From a virus: a stretch of 32,748 nt of DNA. Below, piece by piece: positions 1-9,034 of this stretch. Numbering within the stretch: the first letter of the stretch is position 1; each line of letters opens with the position of its first letter. The position numbers were made by a program, and so were the translations under genes. The stretch lies in the IMG/VR virus record IMGVR_UViG_3300043803_001266, positions 1 through 32,748 of that record. The stretch is one strand, 5' to 3'. The notes under the pieces were generated by a model, which was not told where the DNA came from, did no database searches, and saw nothing but the letters and a program-made list of their open reading frames with translations.

Positions 1-2
1 AT

Positions 3-812
3 GAATATAATAAAAAAGATATATCTGCACAATGGATCGATCAGCCTGTTAATACATCCAGATTTGATGAGTATATATTATGGACAGAGCAAGCATCATA
101 CAACATTCCCTTACTTATTAATAGTAGTTATTTATTGCCTAAAAATATAGTTTTTTCTTATAGAGATTGCTATTTTTGGAAACAAATATATGATAGTATT
201 TTTGATACTAATGTGCCAGTTTTGGAATCTTGTAGAAATAGTTACTTATATCCATATAGTGATGAATATAAAGAATATGTATTAAGTATAACTAATAATA
301 AAACAATTGTAGATTTACATGGAACAGGATATAGTTCGGGACATTTTTTTAAGCAACAGGGTGTGGAGCAGAAAATATTGTTTGTCAGTGAACACGCCGA
401 TAATAATATCAAAAATATCAATATAAAAAATTTGATAATGTGTTTTGATAGAATATTTCCAGAAACACTAGAAAATACCAGATTTAATCATAATACATTA
501 GCTTCTAAGCATGGACTAAAATGTTGTTGTGGTACAACGCTAGAAAAATTTAATATTCCTCCGGATCTTGGGCCGATGGTAGGATGGGGTGGAGAAGCTA
601 TCCGAAAAAAGAGCGAGCACAATCAAACTATTTGTAAAATATTCGATAACTGCATAAAGTCTGCTATACAAGGGTGTATATGGTATAGAGATCGTATTAA
701 TGGGGAAGAAGATTTAACTCAGATACTAATGAAATTAATGAATAAAGTAACATATACTGATAGTGTTGTACATTCGTTATGGGAAAAGCGTAAAAATATA
801 AGGATAATATAA
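3..812 (+). CDS. Partial gene, possible HAD-like/surface-glycan associated protein
   Basis: The frame is open from base 3 without a stop, so the true start lies to the left of the window and at least 270 residues are visible. I do not recognise the family with certainty. Visible landmarks are FSYRDCYFWKQIY, then SCRNSYLYPYSDEYKEYV, then TIVDLHGTGYSSGHFF. The order RDC..W, a residue stretch ending in EY..YV, and a VDLxGTGxS loop recalls HAD-like proteins seen in polysaccharide clusters, but this is recollection and not a search. A CCCG stretch lies in the second half. The stop overlaps the start of the sulfotransferase gene (TAATG), so the two are translationally coupled. A TTG at 135 could be taken as a start but has no ribosome site, and coding clearly continues upstream of it. 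Confidence 0.6.
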   Translation, partial: EYNKKDISAQWIDQPVNTSRFDEYILWTEQASYNIPLLINSSYLLPKNIVFSYRDCYFWKQIYDSIFDTNVPVLESCRNSYLYPYSDEYKEYVLSITNNKTIVDLHGTGYSSGHFFKQQGVEQKILFVSEHADNNIKNINIKNLIMCFDRIFPETLENTRFNHNTLASKHGLKCCCGTTLEKFNIPPDLGPMVGWGGEAIRKKSEHNQTICKIFDNCIKSAIQGCIWYRDRINGEEDLTQILMKLMNKVTYTDSVVHSLWEKRKNIRII

Positions 813-1396
813 TGATATTATTATATGATCAACAAACCGCAATTATTACTTTACCAAAAACTGGCAGTACCGCACTGTTTGAAACATTATGTAGAGTTCC
901 ATATAGGGGAGTTTTCTGTATTGGTCCTAGCGGAAATGATCCAAAATATTATGATCATCATTCAATAATTTTACCACAAGCGCAATTTAAGTGGAAGGTG
1001 GTTGTTGTGGTAAGACATCCGCTACAAAGATTGGTGAGTTTATGGGCTCATATGGCAAAAGAACAAGTAATGACTTTTCAACCAATAACACAATTAAAAC
1101 ATTTTGTTGATGCTGTGGCAAATGAATGGTATGAATTTTATTTTTATAGATCTAATCAATGTGATATTATTAAAGATCTAGCATATGATTATATTATTAA
1201 AAATGAATTTTTAGAAGATCATTTAATTAGTCTAGATATATTAAAACATAAAGGACAACTATTAAGTAGTAATCAGTTTGATCCTACTATAAATTCTAGC
1301 ACACCAAAATATCAAGATGTATTAACATCGGAAATGATAGAAAAATTAAAAAATTGGTGGGAACCAGACGCTATTAAATTTAATTATACTATTTAA
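812..1396 (+). CDS. Sulfotransferase-like protein
   Basis: This 194-residue protein would move a sulfuryl group from PAPS to an acceptor, probably a glycan. The 5'-phosphosulfate loop is seen near the N-terminus as ITLPKTGSTALFETL (about residues 12-26), and the 3'-phosphate motif as VVVVRHPLQRLVSLWAHM (about residues 63-80); both are hallmarks of the sulfotransferase fold. It is at the short end of the family but has no obvious break. The ATG overlaps the upstream stop by one base. The gene ends head-to-head with the minus-strand adhesin operon, the two stops sharing four bases, and no terminator is visible at the junction. A phage copy is unusual; a role in sulfating a fibre glycan or host surface polymer is inferred. 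Confidence 0.82.
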   Translation: MILLYDQQTAIITLPKTGSTALFETLCRVPYRGVFCIGPSGNDPKYYDHHSIILPQAQFKWKVVVVVRHPLQRLVSLWAHMAKEQVMTFQPITQLKHFVDAVANEWYEFYFYRSNQCDIIKDLAYDYIIKNEFLEDHLISLDILKHKGQLLSSNQFDPTINSSTPKYQDVLTSEMIEKLKNWWEPDAIKFNYTI

Positions 1397-2502
1397 TTAA
1401 CTTCTGGACAACACTTTCCTATACACGGACCAAAGACACCCCTAGCAGCATAACCAGGACTACAACAATAAACACAATTTCCATTTGTTCCAGGAACATC
1501 ACCAGCATAATCATAATTAACTGGGCAAGTTGGTGCAATATTACCGTCTCCACAATAAGTTCCTGCATCTATATTATCTACACAAACGTCATCAACACAA
1601 CATCCACAATCACTACAATCACTATTTATAGTGCAAGATTCGCATTCTCCGCACACACCATTTCTACAGCATTGCCCTTCGGCACAAAAACTAGTACAAA
1701 TTCCATTCACACAACTTTCGCAACTATTCGGATCGCACGGAGGATCACACAGTGGTCCACTAACAGTAATATCTTCACAATTCTGAACGCTAGTTTTTTC
1801 TACATTAGTTACTATTTTTGTAGGTTGTATATTTCCAATCAAAACCTTAGTATTGCACCAATTTAAAGTTTCTATATCTGATAATGTGTTACAACTTAAG
1901 CATTGAGAGACTAGAGATTCTTTAAGATTTTTGTAATATACTACTTTATTGAAGTAGGTTTTAAAAATAGAAACTAAAGTATCATATGATACTGAATATA
2001 CTTTATTCTGAGAATCACTAAAAGATGGCATAACAGCATCAGAATCATCATCATATAGTGCTTGAGAATAATTTAAAATACTTTGATAGTATATCTGATC
2101 TTCCATAATTGATCCTAATATCACATTTGTATTATTAATATTTACTAAAACACCTTCATCTAAAGAACTATCATAAGAGTTATTAATAATATCTATTTGA
2201 GCGTTTTTTAAGGTATCTAATGGAGGATCGCTAATATATCCGCTTCCTATGTATCTATATATAATGTAACACTCCCATTCTGTGGTACTTTCATTGTCGT
2301 CTGTACTAGAACAAGGTTTGATAATATTACTAGAAAACTGTGAGATAACTTTATTTTCTCCAGTAGTTTTATCAGTACGTAATACTGGGGCAGTTTCCGA
2401 CTTGTCTATAGATACAACTCCATTGTTGGATATTGTTCCAATAAATTGATAAGAGTATTGATTTAAGCAGTAGTCGTTTATATTTTGATAGTTACAGATC
2501 AT
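1393..2502 (-). CDS. Cysteine-rich tail-type protein, paralogue 1
   Basis: This 369-residue protein is the last of three tandem paralogues. It starts MICNYQNINDYCLNQYSYQF like its neighbours. The middle (about 120-205) has the look of a DUF4376-type phage tail domain: a short beta segment, then helices with Y..L..I...YF.KV..YK..K..L. The C-terminal third begins CDPPCDPNSCESCVNG and holds a dense run of cysteines (GQCC, GCC, CSPGY, KCCP) suggesting disulfide knots or small EGF-like modules. The start overlaps the stop of the upstream paralogue by one base (TAATG). No signal peptide is apparent. A virion adhesin or tail-tip role is inferred from its position after the large fibre gene. Confidence 0.7.
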   Translation of the reverse strand: MICNYQNINDYCLNQYSYQFIGTISNNGVVSIDKSETAPVLRTDKTTGENKVISQFSSNIIKPCSSTDDNESTTEWECYIIYRYIGSGYISDPPLDTLKNAQIDIINNSYDSSLDEGVLVNINNTNVILGSIMEDQIYYQSILNYSQALYDDDSDAVMPSFSDSQNKVYSVSYDTLVSIFKTYFNKVVYYKNLKESLVSQCLSCNTLSDIETLNWCNTKVLIGNIQPTKIVTNVEKTSVQNCEDITVSGPLCDPPCDPNSCESCVNGICTSFCAEGQCCRNGVCGECESCTINSDCSDCGCCVDDVCVDNIDAGTYCGDGNIAPTCPVNYDYAGDVPGTNGNCVYCCSPGYAARGVFGPCIGKCCPEVN

Positions 2503-3548
2503 TATGTATACTCACATTGTTGATCGACGCACGTTCCGGTTCTGGTGAATGGTCCAGAGTAAGATGCTCTGGGTGATGGTAGTTGTTCTTCACAGGTCAG
2601 ACTAAGACTAGATACCTCAAAATCTTTTGTACAGCCTAGTGCTTCGGGGTCGCCACCGCATGTGTATCCAGCTGGACATTCGTCGCATGTTGCAACAGTG
2701 CCAGCGTCTGTACAATAGTAATATGTACAGTCATTATTTACTTCACATTCCGGACAACTTCCTACACACTGTCCATTAACACAACTTTCACAATTAGCTG
2801 GATCACACGGAGGATCACAAATTTCTGGTGGTAAACTAACTAATATTGGATTTTTATATGTTGAAATATCAATACTTTTATTTTCTTTAAATATATTAAC
2901 GGCTACTTTATTTTTACATAATGATTTACTATTTATATCTTCACTATTAGTGTCTGCTGATACTTGAAATAACAAATCATCTTTTATATTTTTAACTTTA
3001 GCTACTTTATAAAAATAAGTTTTTAGCAAGCTTTTTAGATCATTATAACTAAAGTAATAAGCTATATTATTAATGTCTAATATATATGGCATAACACTAT
3101 TAGCGTCTTCATTATATAGTATATTAGCTAAACAAAATATGTTGCCAAGATGAATTTGATTTTCAGTAGAACTATCTAACATTATAGTATTAAAATTATC
3201 TAAATTTATACTTATACTATCTTGCAGATTAAGATCATAGTTATTAGTAATTTCTTCTTGTTTATTGTTTTTAACAATGCTTGTATCAACTTTACTAACT
3301 AAATTATTATTGTTGACAAAAATTTGATAACATTCCCATACTGATATTACTTCTACTAAATCGTTGTTATCACAAGGCAACACATATAAATCAGTATTTG
3401 GGCTAATAGTGATAACTTCACCAGAGTCTTTGTCTGTACGAATAACACTAGTAATTAAATCTCCACTAGTTGCTGTGGGAATACTAGCATACTGATAAGT
3501 AAACTTATTTAAACAATAATCATTTATATTTTGATAGCCACATATCAT
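2502..3548 (-). CDS. Cysteine-rich tail-type protein, paralogue 2
   Basis: This is a 348-residue middle member of the tandem family. I start it at MICGYQNINDYCLNKFTYQY because this aligns with both paralogues and its ATG overlaps the upstream stop as ATGA; a start 27 bases earlier would add nine unrelated residues. It shares the N-terminal domain, the DUF4376-like middle (IHLGNIFCLANILYNED, then YFYKVAKVKNIKDDL) and the CDPPCDPANCESCVNGQC module. After that module its tail differs completely from the other two, with TCDECPAGYTCGGDP and an ending GTCVDQQCEYT. Function is unknown; an exposed receptor-binding or decorating role is inferred. Confidence 0.7.
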   Translation of the reverse strand: MICGYQNINDYCLNKFTYQYASIPTATSGDLITSVIRTDKDSGEVITISPNTDLYVLPCDNNDLVEVISVWECYQIFVNNNNLVSKVDTSIVKNNKQEEITNNYDLNLQDSISINLDNFNTIMLDSSTENQIHLGNIFCLANILYNEDANSVMPYILDINNIAYYFSYNDLKSLLKTYFYKVAKVKNIKDDLLFQVSADTNSEDINSKSLCKNKVAVNIFKENKSIDISTYKNPILVSLPPEICDPPCDPANCESCVNGQCVGSCPECEVNNDCTYYYCTDAGTVATCDECPAGYTCGGDPEALGCTKDFEVSSLSLTCEEQLPSPRASYSGPFTRTGTCVDQQCEYT

Positions 3549-4684
3549 GGCGAACATCCTCCAGGACCTCTCCAAGATTCACATTGTATACAGCAATCAT
3601 ATTCTGTTGAATACAAATTACCAGAATATTGATTATCTCCAAAATCATCTGGTATATTTCCGGAACATTCATCATATACAATATTAGCAGTTGATGTGTA
3701 AGGTAGATTTATTTGCTCGCATATATCGTCTTCGCCACAAACCCAGCATCCACAAGCCCCACACACTCCGTTATTACAACACTGTCCTTCGGAACACAAA
3801 GTAACACATTCTCCATTGACGCAGCTCTCACAACTATCAGGGTCACACGGCGGATCGCACAATTTTTCTTTTTCTTCACAACTTAATGAACTAAATTTAA
3901 CAATAGTACTATTTTTACTGGATAAGTTTGTGTTTTTATCGGAAGTTAAGGTTGATGTGTAAGACGGAGCAAAACCTTGTTTTTGAATATCAGATATTGT
4001 ACTAGAGTTTAATACATTATTTATCAAATTATCTTTTATTATCTTATAAGACTTTAGTTTATTAAAATAGTTGGACAAAATATTAGTTAGATTATAATAG
4101 TTTAAAAAATGAGCATTATTATAGTAATCTATCAGCGGCGGTAACGGAGACGAATCATCATTAGCATTTAGTAGTGTGGCTAGTGATAGTATATTGCTAA
4201 AGTTAATAACGTCGTCTTTTTTTGCTGGTAATACTATGCTAAAATTTGTAGTTTCAGAAATGGTAGTATTAGAATATGCTCCGTTTACTGATAAACTAAT
4301 ATCAGTAGCAAAATTAGATATTGTGATTAATAAACCATTATCTAGAGCACTATCATAGTTGCTATTGATAAGATCGATCTGAGCTAATTGGTAATCTTCT
4401 AACGGAGGGTCACTAACGGGTCCACAATTATTATTTTTATACCACAAGTAACATTCCCACGCATTAAGCTCAGGACTTTCGTCATTAAGGTCGCAAGTTT
4501 TTATTTGTAATGATGAATTAGGTTGTAATAAAACTATTTCATTAGTAGTTTTGTCTGTTCGATAAACTGATCCATCGTATCCAGTATTTGCTACTACATA
4601 ATTATTATTAGTAATAAAGCTAGCATATGCATATGAATATTTATTACAGCAATAATCGTATATATTAGCATAATTGCATATCAT
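3545..4684 (-). CDS. Cysteine-rich tail-type protein, paralogue 3
   Basis: This 379-residue protein is the first of the three tandem paralogues to be translated. It starts MICNYANIYDYCCNKYSYAY and reaches the common CDPPCDPDSCESCVNGEC module near residue 280. Between them lies the same helix-rich domain, here enlarged by an insertion around NGAYSNTTISETTNFSIVLP. The distal part (CSEGQCCNNGVCGACGCW, later DCCIQCESW) is partly like paralogue 1 and partly unique. The ATG overlaps the stop of the large fibre gene as ATGA, so the adhesin and all three paralogues form one translationally coupled chain. Function is not known beyond probable virion association. Confidence 0.7.
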   Translation of the reverse strand: MICNYANIYDYCCNKYSYAYASFITNNNYVVANTGYDGSVYRTDKTTNEIVLLQPNSSLQIKTCDLNDESPELNAWECYLWYKNNNCGPVSDPPLEDYQLAQIDLINSNYDSALDNGLLITISNFATDISLSVNGAYSNTTISETTNFSIVLPAKKDDVINFSNILSLATLLNANDDSSPLPPLIDYYNNAHFLNYYNLTNILSNYFNKLKSYKIIKDNLINNVLNSSTISDIQKQGFAPSYTSTLTSDKNTNLSSKNSTIVKFSSLSCEEKEKLCDPPCDPDSCESCVNGECVTLCSEGQCCNNGVCGACGCWVCGEDDICEQINLPYTSTANIVYDECSGNIPDDFGDNQYSGNLYSTEYDCCIQCESWRGPGGCSP

Positions 4685-7600
4685 GAGAATTTAAATTCCG
4701 ATAAATCAATACATGAAACACTTCCAGATTTTAATCTAATATATCTATAATTCCAGTTACCACTTATATTTTTTTGAGTAGTAGAATCTGTAAAGAAAGA
4801 GGGGATCGTAGCAGCAAAATTTTGAATTGTAACCCAACTAACTCCATCGGTACTACCCTCTAATAAAGCATGGTTCAGATATGGTGCTCCGTAAGTATAG
4901 TGTGGACGAATAAAAATATTTGTTACATTTTTAATACTTCCAAAATCAGCAGTTATATAAGCAAGACCACTAGCTCCAGCGCAGCTACTAAAAGTACTAC
5001 CATTTTCATTAAGATTATCCTTTAATTTAGATACTAAAATATCAGGAGTAGCGGCACCACAACAAGGACTACTCGTAGAGAAGGCCCAGGTTGTGGGAGA
5101 AGGATTTGTTATTTTCGGAACTGTTATTACAGAATTAATACTATTACTAAAATAAACACTATTTTTTGTTTGTAGTTGTAGTGTATATGTACCTGGCCCA
5201 TTAATAGCAACTGTTGCTGATGTTACTCCGCTATAATTAATTGCCGTTTGAACTGTTGGAGTAAATTGATTCCAATATTGTAAACGGTAAGATATGTTTG
5301 ATGGAGTATCAAATCCACTACCGATTGGTCCACTAGGAGCTGACCAAGATAAAGATATTCCTGTTGTGCCAATAGCAGTTGCTGTTACAGAAGTTGGTGG
5401 TTGTGGTGCGCCAAGACCCTTGCCTAATATTGTGGCAGTATTCGACCATGGGGATACTCCTGTAGCATTATATGCTCTTATTCTAGCGTATAAATCTACT
5501 CCACTATGAGATATGCATTGAGTATGATAATTAAGTCTACCAGGAACAGATAATGTTGTTAATTGACTAGAAAATGAAGTGTTAGCAGCATATTGAATTT
5601 CATAACCTGTAATGGGTAATCCTCCATTATTAGACGGTCCAGACCAGTTTAATATTGGAGAGTGAGTATTAGTAGTAACTCCAGTAACATTTCCCTTAGT
5701 ATAATAACATCCGGTATTGGTTGATGCTCCAATAATATTAAATGTTTGTTGTAGAGATATTGTTGATAATGAATTTAATGAAGAAATATTATTTTTAGTA
5801 GAACCAACCAAAAAGTCATTAGTGATACCACCATAAATATACAATATTCCAGTAGAAGATAATGACGAAAATACTCCAGCATGAACAGCTGCTCGTCTAA
5901 AATCAGAAAAACTCATATATGGATTAGATCCATAAACTTGTCCAGTAAATGCTATGCCTCCATAACTAAAATTAGCCGTTTGATAAGAATTATTTATTAA
6001 TACCGAATATATCCATCCAGCATATAGTGCATAACCATAAAAACTTGAAGTATTTACTGGTAGAGAGTTTGAGGCAGAACCGTAATTCAACTCTCCCACA
6101 GTAAGATTAGTTGGGGCTGTGGGTGCAGAATAAGGACTTTCTGGAGCAGTAATAGAGGTATTAGAATAGCTGCCGATGCCGATAATATTAGCTGCTCTTA
6201 CTCTAATATAGTAAGGGGTTTTATTAGTTAATCCTGTAATAGTTTTACTAAGAGATGTTGAGGTGGTAGTAGTACTAGAAGAGAAATTACTATTTATACT
6301 ATAATCAATAAGATAGCCAGTTATCGCTGATCCTCTTGATATTGGTTTAGTATATGATACTATGATAGATGCATCCCCTGGGAAAAGATTAGTTATTGTT
6401 GGAGCATTTGGGCTTTGTTTAGCTAACGAACCAGTAGGACTATACGAACTAGAACCAACACTATTATTAGCTTTAGCTCTAAAATAAAATGTATTATAAT
6501 TACCAGTTATTGGTACATCAAAACTTATATTAGGAACACTATTTTGTGTTATACTAGTTGTTAAATTTGTAGCAAACCCTGATCCAGATGATGAGTATAC
6601 AGTATAATTAATTATGGGGGTTCCGCCGTCATCTGTTGGGGCCGACATTGATACTTGAACAGTATCATCATCTACCCATGAAGCACTAATACTTTGAGGA
6701 GCATTAGGAACAGTAACCGGCTTGTTTGGCATAGCTAATACTGTTGACGAATACGGCCCGTATCCTGAAGCATTGTGTGCTCTGATTCTAAAATAGTGAT
6801 TAACACTATTTGTTAGTCCGCTAAGAGTAATTGGTTCATAATTGGCCACATGCAAAGAGCCGGTTGTTGAGGTGAAGGAACTTGATGAGCTTTTTTCGAC
6901 ACTAACGTGATCTATTATTAATCCGCCATTACCACTGGGCGGTAAATAATTAAGAGTAACAGCAGCATTACCAACAAGAGATGATAATCCTGTGGGAGCG
7001 GACGGTGTTGTTTTGCTTAGTGTGAAAGACGATGGAGTACCAGTACCAGCCAAATTCATTGCTGCTACTCTAAAGTAATAATTACCAGTAGTTGTTAATT
7101 CGGGATTAAACTTGCTAATACTAAAGTTTCTTAACGAACCAGAAACATAAAAAGTAGAATTATAATTTGGAACATCCTCAACATCAGGAAAATTGCTATA
7201 CATTGATCGATCTATTCGATATCCTGTTACCGGCGATCCTCCATTATTATTTGGTCCATTCCAAGATAGATAGGTTGTATCAAATCCCCAAACTCCTGTT
7301 AATGATGTTAATCCAGAAGGAACATTATAGGCTGGAGCAACCTCGAAAATATTAGATAGTGGTGATTGACCGTAAGAATTAACACTATATAATTTAAAGT
7401 AATAGGGACTACTATCACTTAGGCCCGTTATTGATCCTGATGAATCACTAAAAGTAGATATATTAATAATATTATTTGGAGTATTACCATATAATACAGC
7501 ATAACTTATAGTAGTGTCACTATTAGTGGGGGCATTCCAGTCTAAATCAACTTTACCAGTACCTCTTATAATATTAACACTAGTAATAACTCCTGGTTCT

Positions 7601-8511
7601 TTACCATAAGGAATTTCATCATCAACAATTAATTGTAAATTTAGTTCAGAGTAAAGATTCTTCGTATCAGCAACAAGATTAAGATAAGAGTTTTCCGTAA
7701 TGCTTGCACTAAAACTATCTATTAAAATGTTGTTATTTTGAGATATACTAATTTTTGGATTAGATGATCGTGGTGGTACAGGTAACGGTATGTTGATTCC
7801 AAATTTTCTACTACTTTTACCAGCTCCGGTACCAGCTTTCAGAGTAGCGTCAACTTTTTGATAGAATCTTTTGCATTTAGTTAATTCTTCATTATAGGTA
7901 ATAGGTTTAAAATTACTCACAACATTACCAATTTCTAATTTAGCTCTACCTATATCAATAATAGAATTATTAGCTAATCCACCACTAGGATATATTTCTA
8001 CTAGTAAGGTAGAAGCATTAGACGGAACACTAAAAGAATTTTTAAATAGTGTCCAAGTATCAATGGAAGTTAAAGACCCACTAAATTTAGCATCTATAAT
8101 CTCTATTTTACCATTACTTATGTTATCAAAATTAGGACTATAATATACGTTACCATATACCGGACCACTCCAATTGCTATCAGAAGGTTTTTTAGCATAA
8201 AAACTAAATGTGAGAGTTTTACTCCTAATATCTAGTGTAGTATCACTATCAACAGCTTGACTCAAAACCGGATACGATCCTGAAGATAGTGTTTTTAGTC
8301 TTATACAATTAGATGCGTTATCCAACCCAATATTACCAGCTAACCGTGAAGCTTGATTGCCTCCATTACTAATCATATACCATCTGTCTGCGGTAAATCC
8401 ACCAGCAAAAAATGGAGATCCTCTTTGCCAAACGTCAAAATTACCGTTTATTAATAGATTATCATTACTACTTCTAGTAATATTTTGTGCATAATTTAAT
8501 ATTTTAACCAT
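4681..8511 (-). CDS. Large adhesin/tail fibre with FN3 repeats, LCCL-like and F5/8C domains
   Basis: This 1276-residue protein probably binds the host surface. Residues 1-220 begin with NLLINGNFDVWQRG and TADRW, a pattern frequent in phage fibre proteins with a jelly-roll carbohydrate-binding fold. From about 305 to 1135 there are roughly seven fibronectin type III repeats, each with P.AP..L near the start and YYFRVRA.N..G.G.YS near the end. The sixth is interrupted at about 820-900 by a segment with FTGQVYGSNPYMSFSDFRRAAVHAG, which resembles an LCCL domain. Residues 1140-1276 look like a discoidin (F5/8 type C) domain: ITADFGSIKNVTNIFIRP and a final NWNYRYIRLKS. The start has an AAGGA ribosome site eight bases upstream. 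It heads the coupled chain of cysteine-rich genes. Confidence 0.82.
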   Translation of the reverse strand: MVKILNYAQNITRSSNDNLLINGNFDVWQRGSPFFAGGFTADRWYMISNGGNQASRLAGNIGLDNASNCIRLKTLSSGSYPVLSQAVDSDTTLDIRSKTLTFSFYAKKPSDSNWSGPVYGNVYYSPNFDNISNGKIEIIDAKFSGSLTSIDTWTLFKNSFSVPSNASTLLVEIYPSGGLANNSIIDIGRAKLEIGNVVSNFKPITYNEELTKCKRFYQKVDATLKAGTGAGKSSRKFGINIPLPVPPRSSNPKISISQNNNILIDSFSASITENSYLNLVADTKNLYSELNLQLIVDDEIPYGKEPGVITSVNIIRGTGKVDLDWNAPTNSDTTISYAVLYGNTPNNIINISTFSDSSGSITGLSDSSPYYFKLYSVNSYGQSPLSNIFEVAPAYNVPSGLTSLTGVWGFDTTYLSWNGPNNNGGSPVTGYRIDRSMYSNFPDVEDVPNYNSTFYVSGSLRNFSISKFNPELTTTGNYYFRVAAMNLAGTGTPSSFTLSKTTPSAPTGLSSLVGNAAVTLNYLPPSGNGGLIIDHVSVEKSSSSSFTSTTGSLHVANYEPITLSGLTNSVNHYFRIRAHNASGYGPYSSTVLAMPNKPVTVPNAPQSISASWVDDDTVQVSMSAPTDDGGTPIINYTVYSSSGSGFATNLTTSITQNSVPNISFDVPITGNYNTFYFRAKANNSVGSSSYSPTGSLAKQSPNAPTITNLFPGDASIIVSYTKPISRGSAITGYLIDYSINSNFSSSTTTTSTSLSKTITGLTNKTPYYIRVRAANIIGIGSYSNTSITAPESPYSAPTAPTNLTVGELNYGSASNSLPVNTSSFYGYALYAGWIYSVLINNSYQTANFSYGGIAFTGQVYGSNPYMSFSDFRRAAVHAGVFSSLSSTGILYIYGGITNDFLVGSTKNNISSLNSLSTISLQQTFNIIGASTNTGCYYTKGNVTGVTTNTHSPILNWSGPSNNGGLPITGYEIQYAANTSFSSQLTTLSVPGRLNYHTQCISHSGVDLYARIRAYNATGVSPWSNTATILGKGLGAPQPPTSVTATAIGTTGISLSWSAPSGPIGSGFDTPSNISYRLQYWNQFTPTVQTAINYSGVTSATVAINGPGTYTLQLQTKNSVYFSNSINSVITVPKITNPSPTTWAFSTSSPCCGAATPDILVSKLKDNLNENGSTFSSCAGASGLAYITADFGSIKNVTNIFIRPHYTYGAPYLNHALLEGSTDGVSWVTIQNFAATIPSFFTDSTTQKNISGNWNYRYIRLKSGSVSCIDLSEFKFS

Positions 8512-8519
8512 AGATATCC

Positions 8520-8690
8520 TTAACTAGTAGTTTTATCTTTATTCTGTTCTGTTAAGTTCTTATTAATAGTATTTAGTTTTTCATAAAGTTGACCAATAGC
8601 TACCAAATCTTGGGCCTTAAAAACGCCCCTTTGAGTAGCAAGATCAATAACCACCATAAGATTCTGAATATCACCTTGATTTAATTCCAT
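8520..8690 (-). CDS. Small protein, 56 residues
   Basis: A 56-residue reading frame fills the gap between the 107-residue protein and the large adhesin. It starts MELNQGDIQNLMVVIDLATQ, continues with an AQDLVAIGQLYEKL helix and ends in a polar KNLTEQNKDKTTS tail, so it is predicted to be all helical. An AAGGGG ribosome site stands a few bases before the ATG, its stop precedes the ribosome site of the adhesin gene, and it lies in the same direction as its neighbours. Similar tiny helical proteins occur beside phage fibre genes, perhaps as assembly helpers, but I cannot assign a function. Confidence 0.72.
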   Translation of the reverse strand: MELNQGDIQNLMVVIDLATQRGVFKAQDLVAIGQLYEKLNTINKNLTEQNKDKTTS

Positions 8691-8701
8691 AATTTTTCCC
8701 C

Positions 8702-9025
8702 TTATTCTGGACTATTAATTGGAGCAATAACACCCTGTTCTGCTCCAGCTTTTCCTATATATAATAGTAATGATTGCACTATATTTGCAAGGTCACTATC
8801 TTCTGCGCTTTTGCTTAATAAATTATCAATAACTAACCAAGTTCCGTTATCTCCCGGCATATATTCGGCCACACCATCAAATACTCCAAATTTTTTCAAA
8901 CGAACTCTAGCAGTAGCCTCACCGCCCAAAGTTCCCGCACTAATAATTATTTCTTCAACCCATAATTTATCATATGTTTTTGCTGGAACTGTAGATACTA
9001 TTGCTGGGACTAAATTTGGTAACAT
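8702..9025 (-). CDS. Small phage structural-type protein, 107 residues
   Basis: I do not recognise the family. The sequence is MLPNLVPAIVSTVPAKTYDK, then a beta-rich middle (LWVEEIIISAGTL, ARVRLKKFGVFDG, GTWLVIDNLL) and a C-terminal helix (DLANIVQSLLLYIGKAGAEQ). A strong AAGGAG ribosome site sits before the ATG. It lies between a long fibre and a 56-residue helical protein in the late operon, which makes a fibre-associated or baseplate-associated role plausible. A plus-strand frame covering the same bases has no ribosome site and is treated as a shadow. Confidence 0.68.
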   Translation of the reverse strand: MLPNLVPAIVSTVPAKTYDKLWVEEIIISAGTLGGEATARVRLKKFGVFDGVAEYMPGDNGTWLVIDNLLSKSAEDSDLANIVQSLLLYIGKAGAEQGVIAPINSPE

Positions 9026-9034
9026 AAATTCTCC

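Noticed and set aside
1672-7355. Plus-strand frames inside the adhesin genes (around 1672, 4176, 5294 and 7167)
   Set aside because: They are antisense to long, domain-bearing minus-strand genes and have no ribosome sites.
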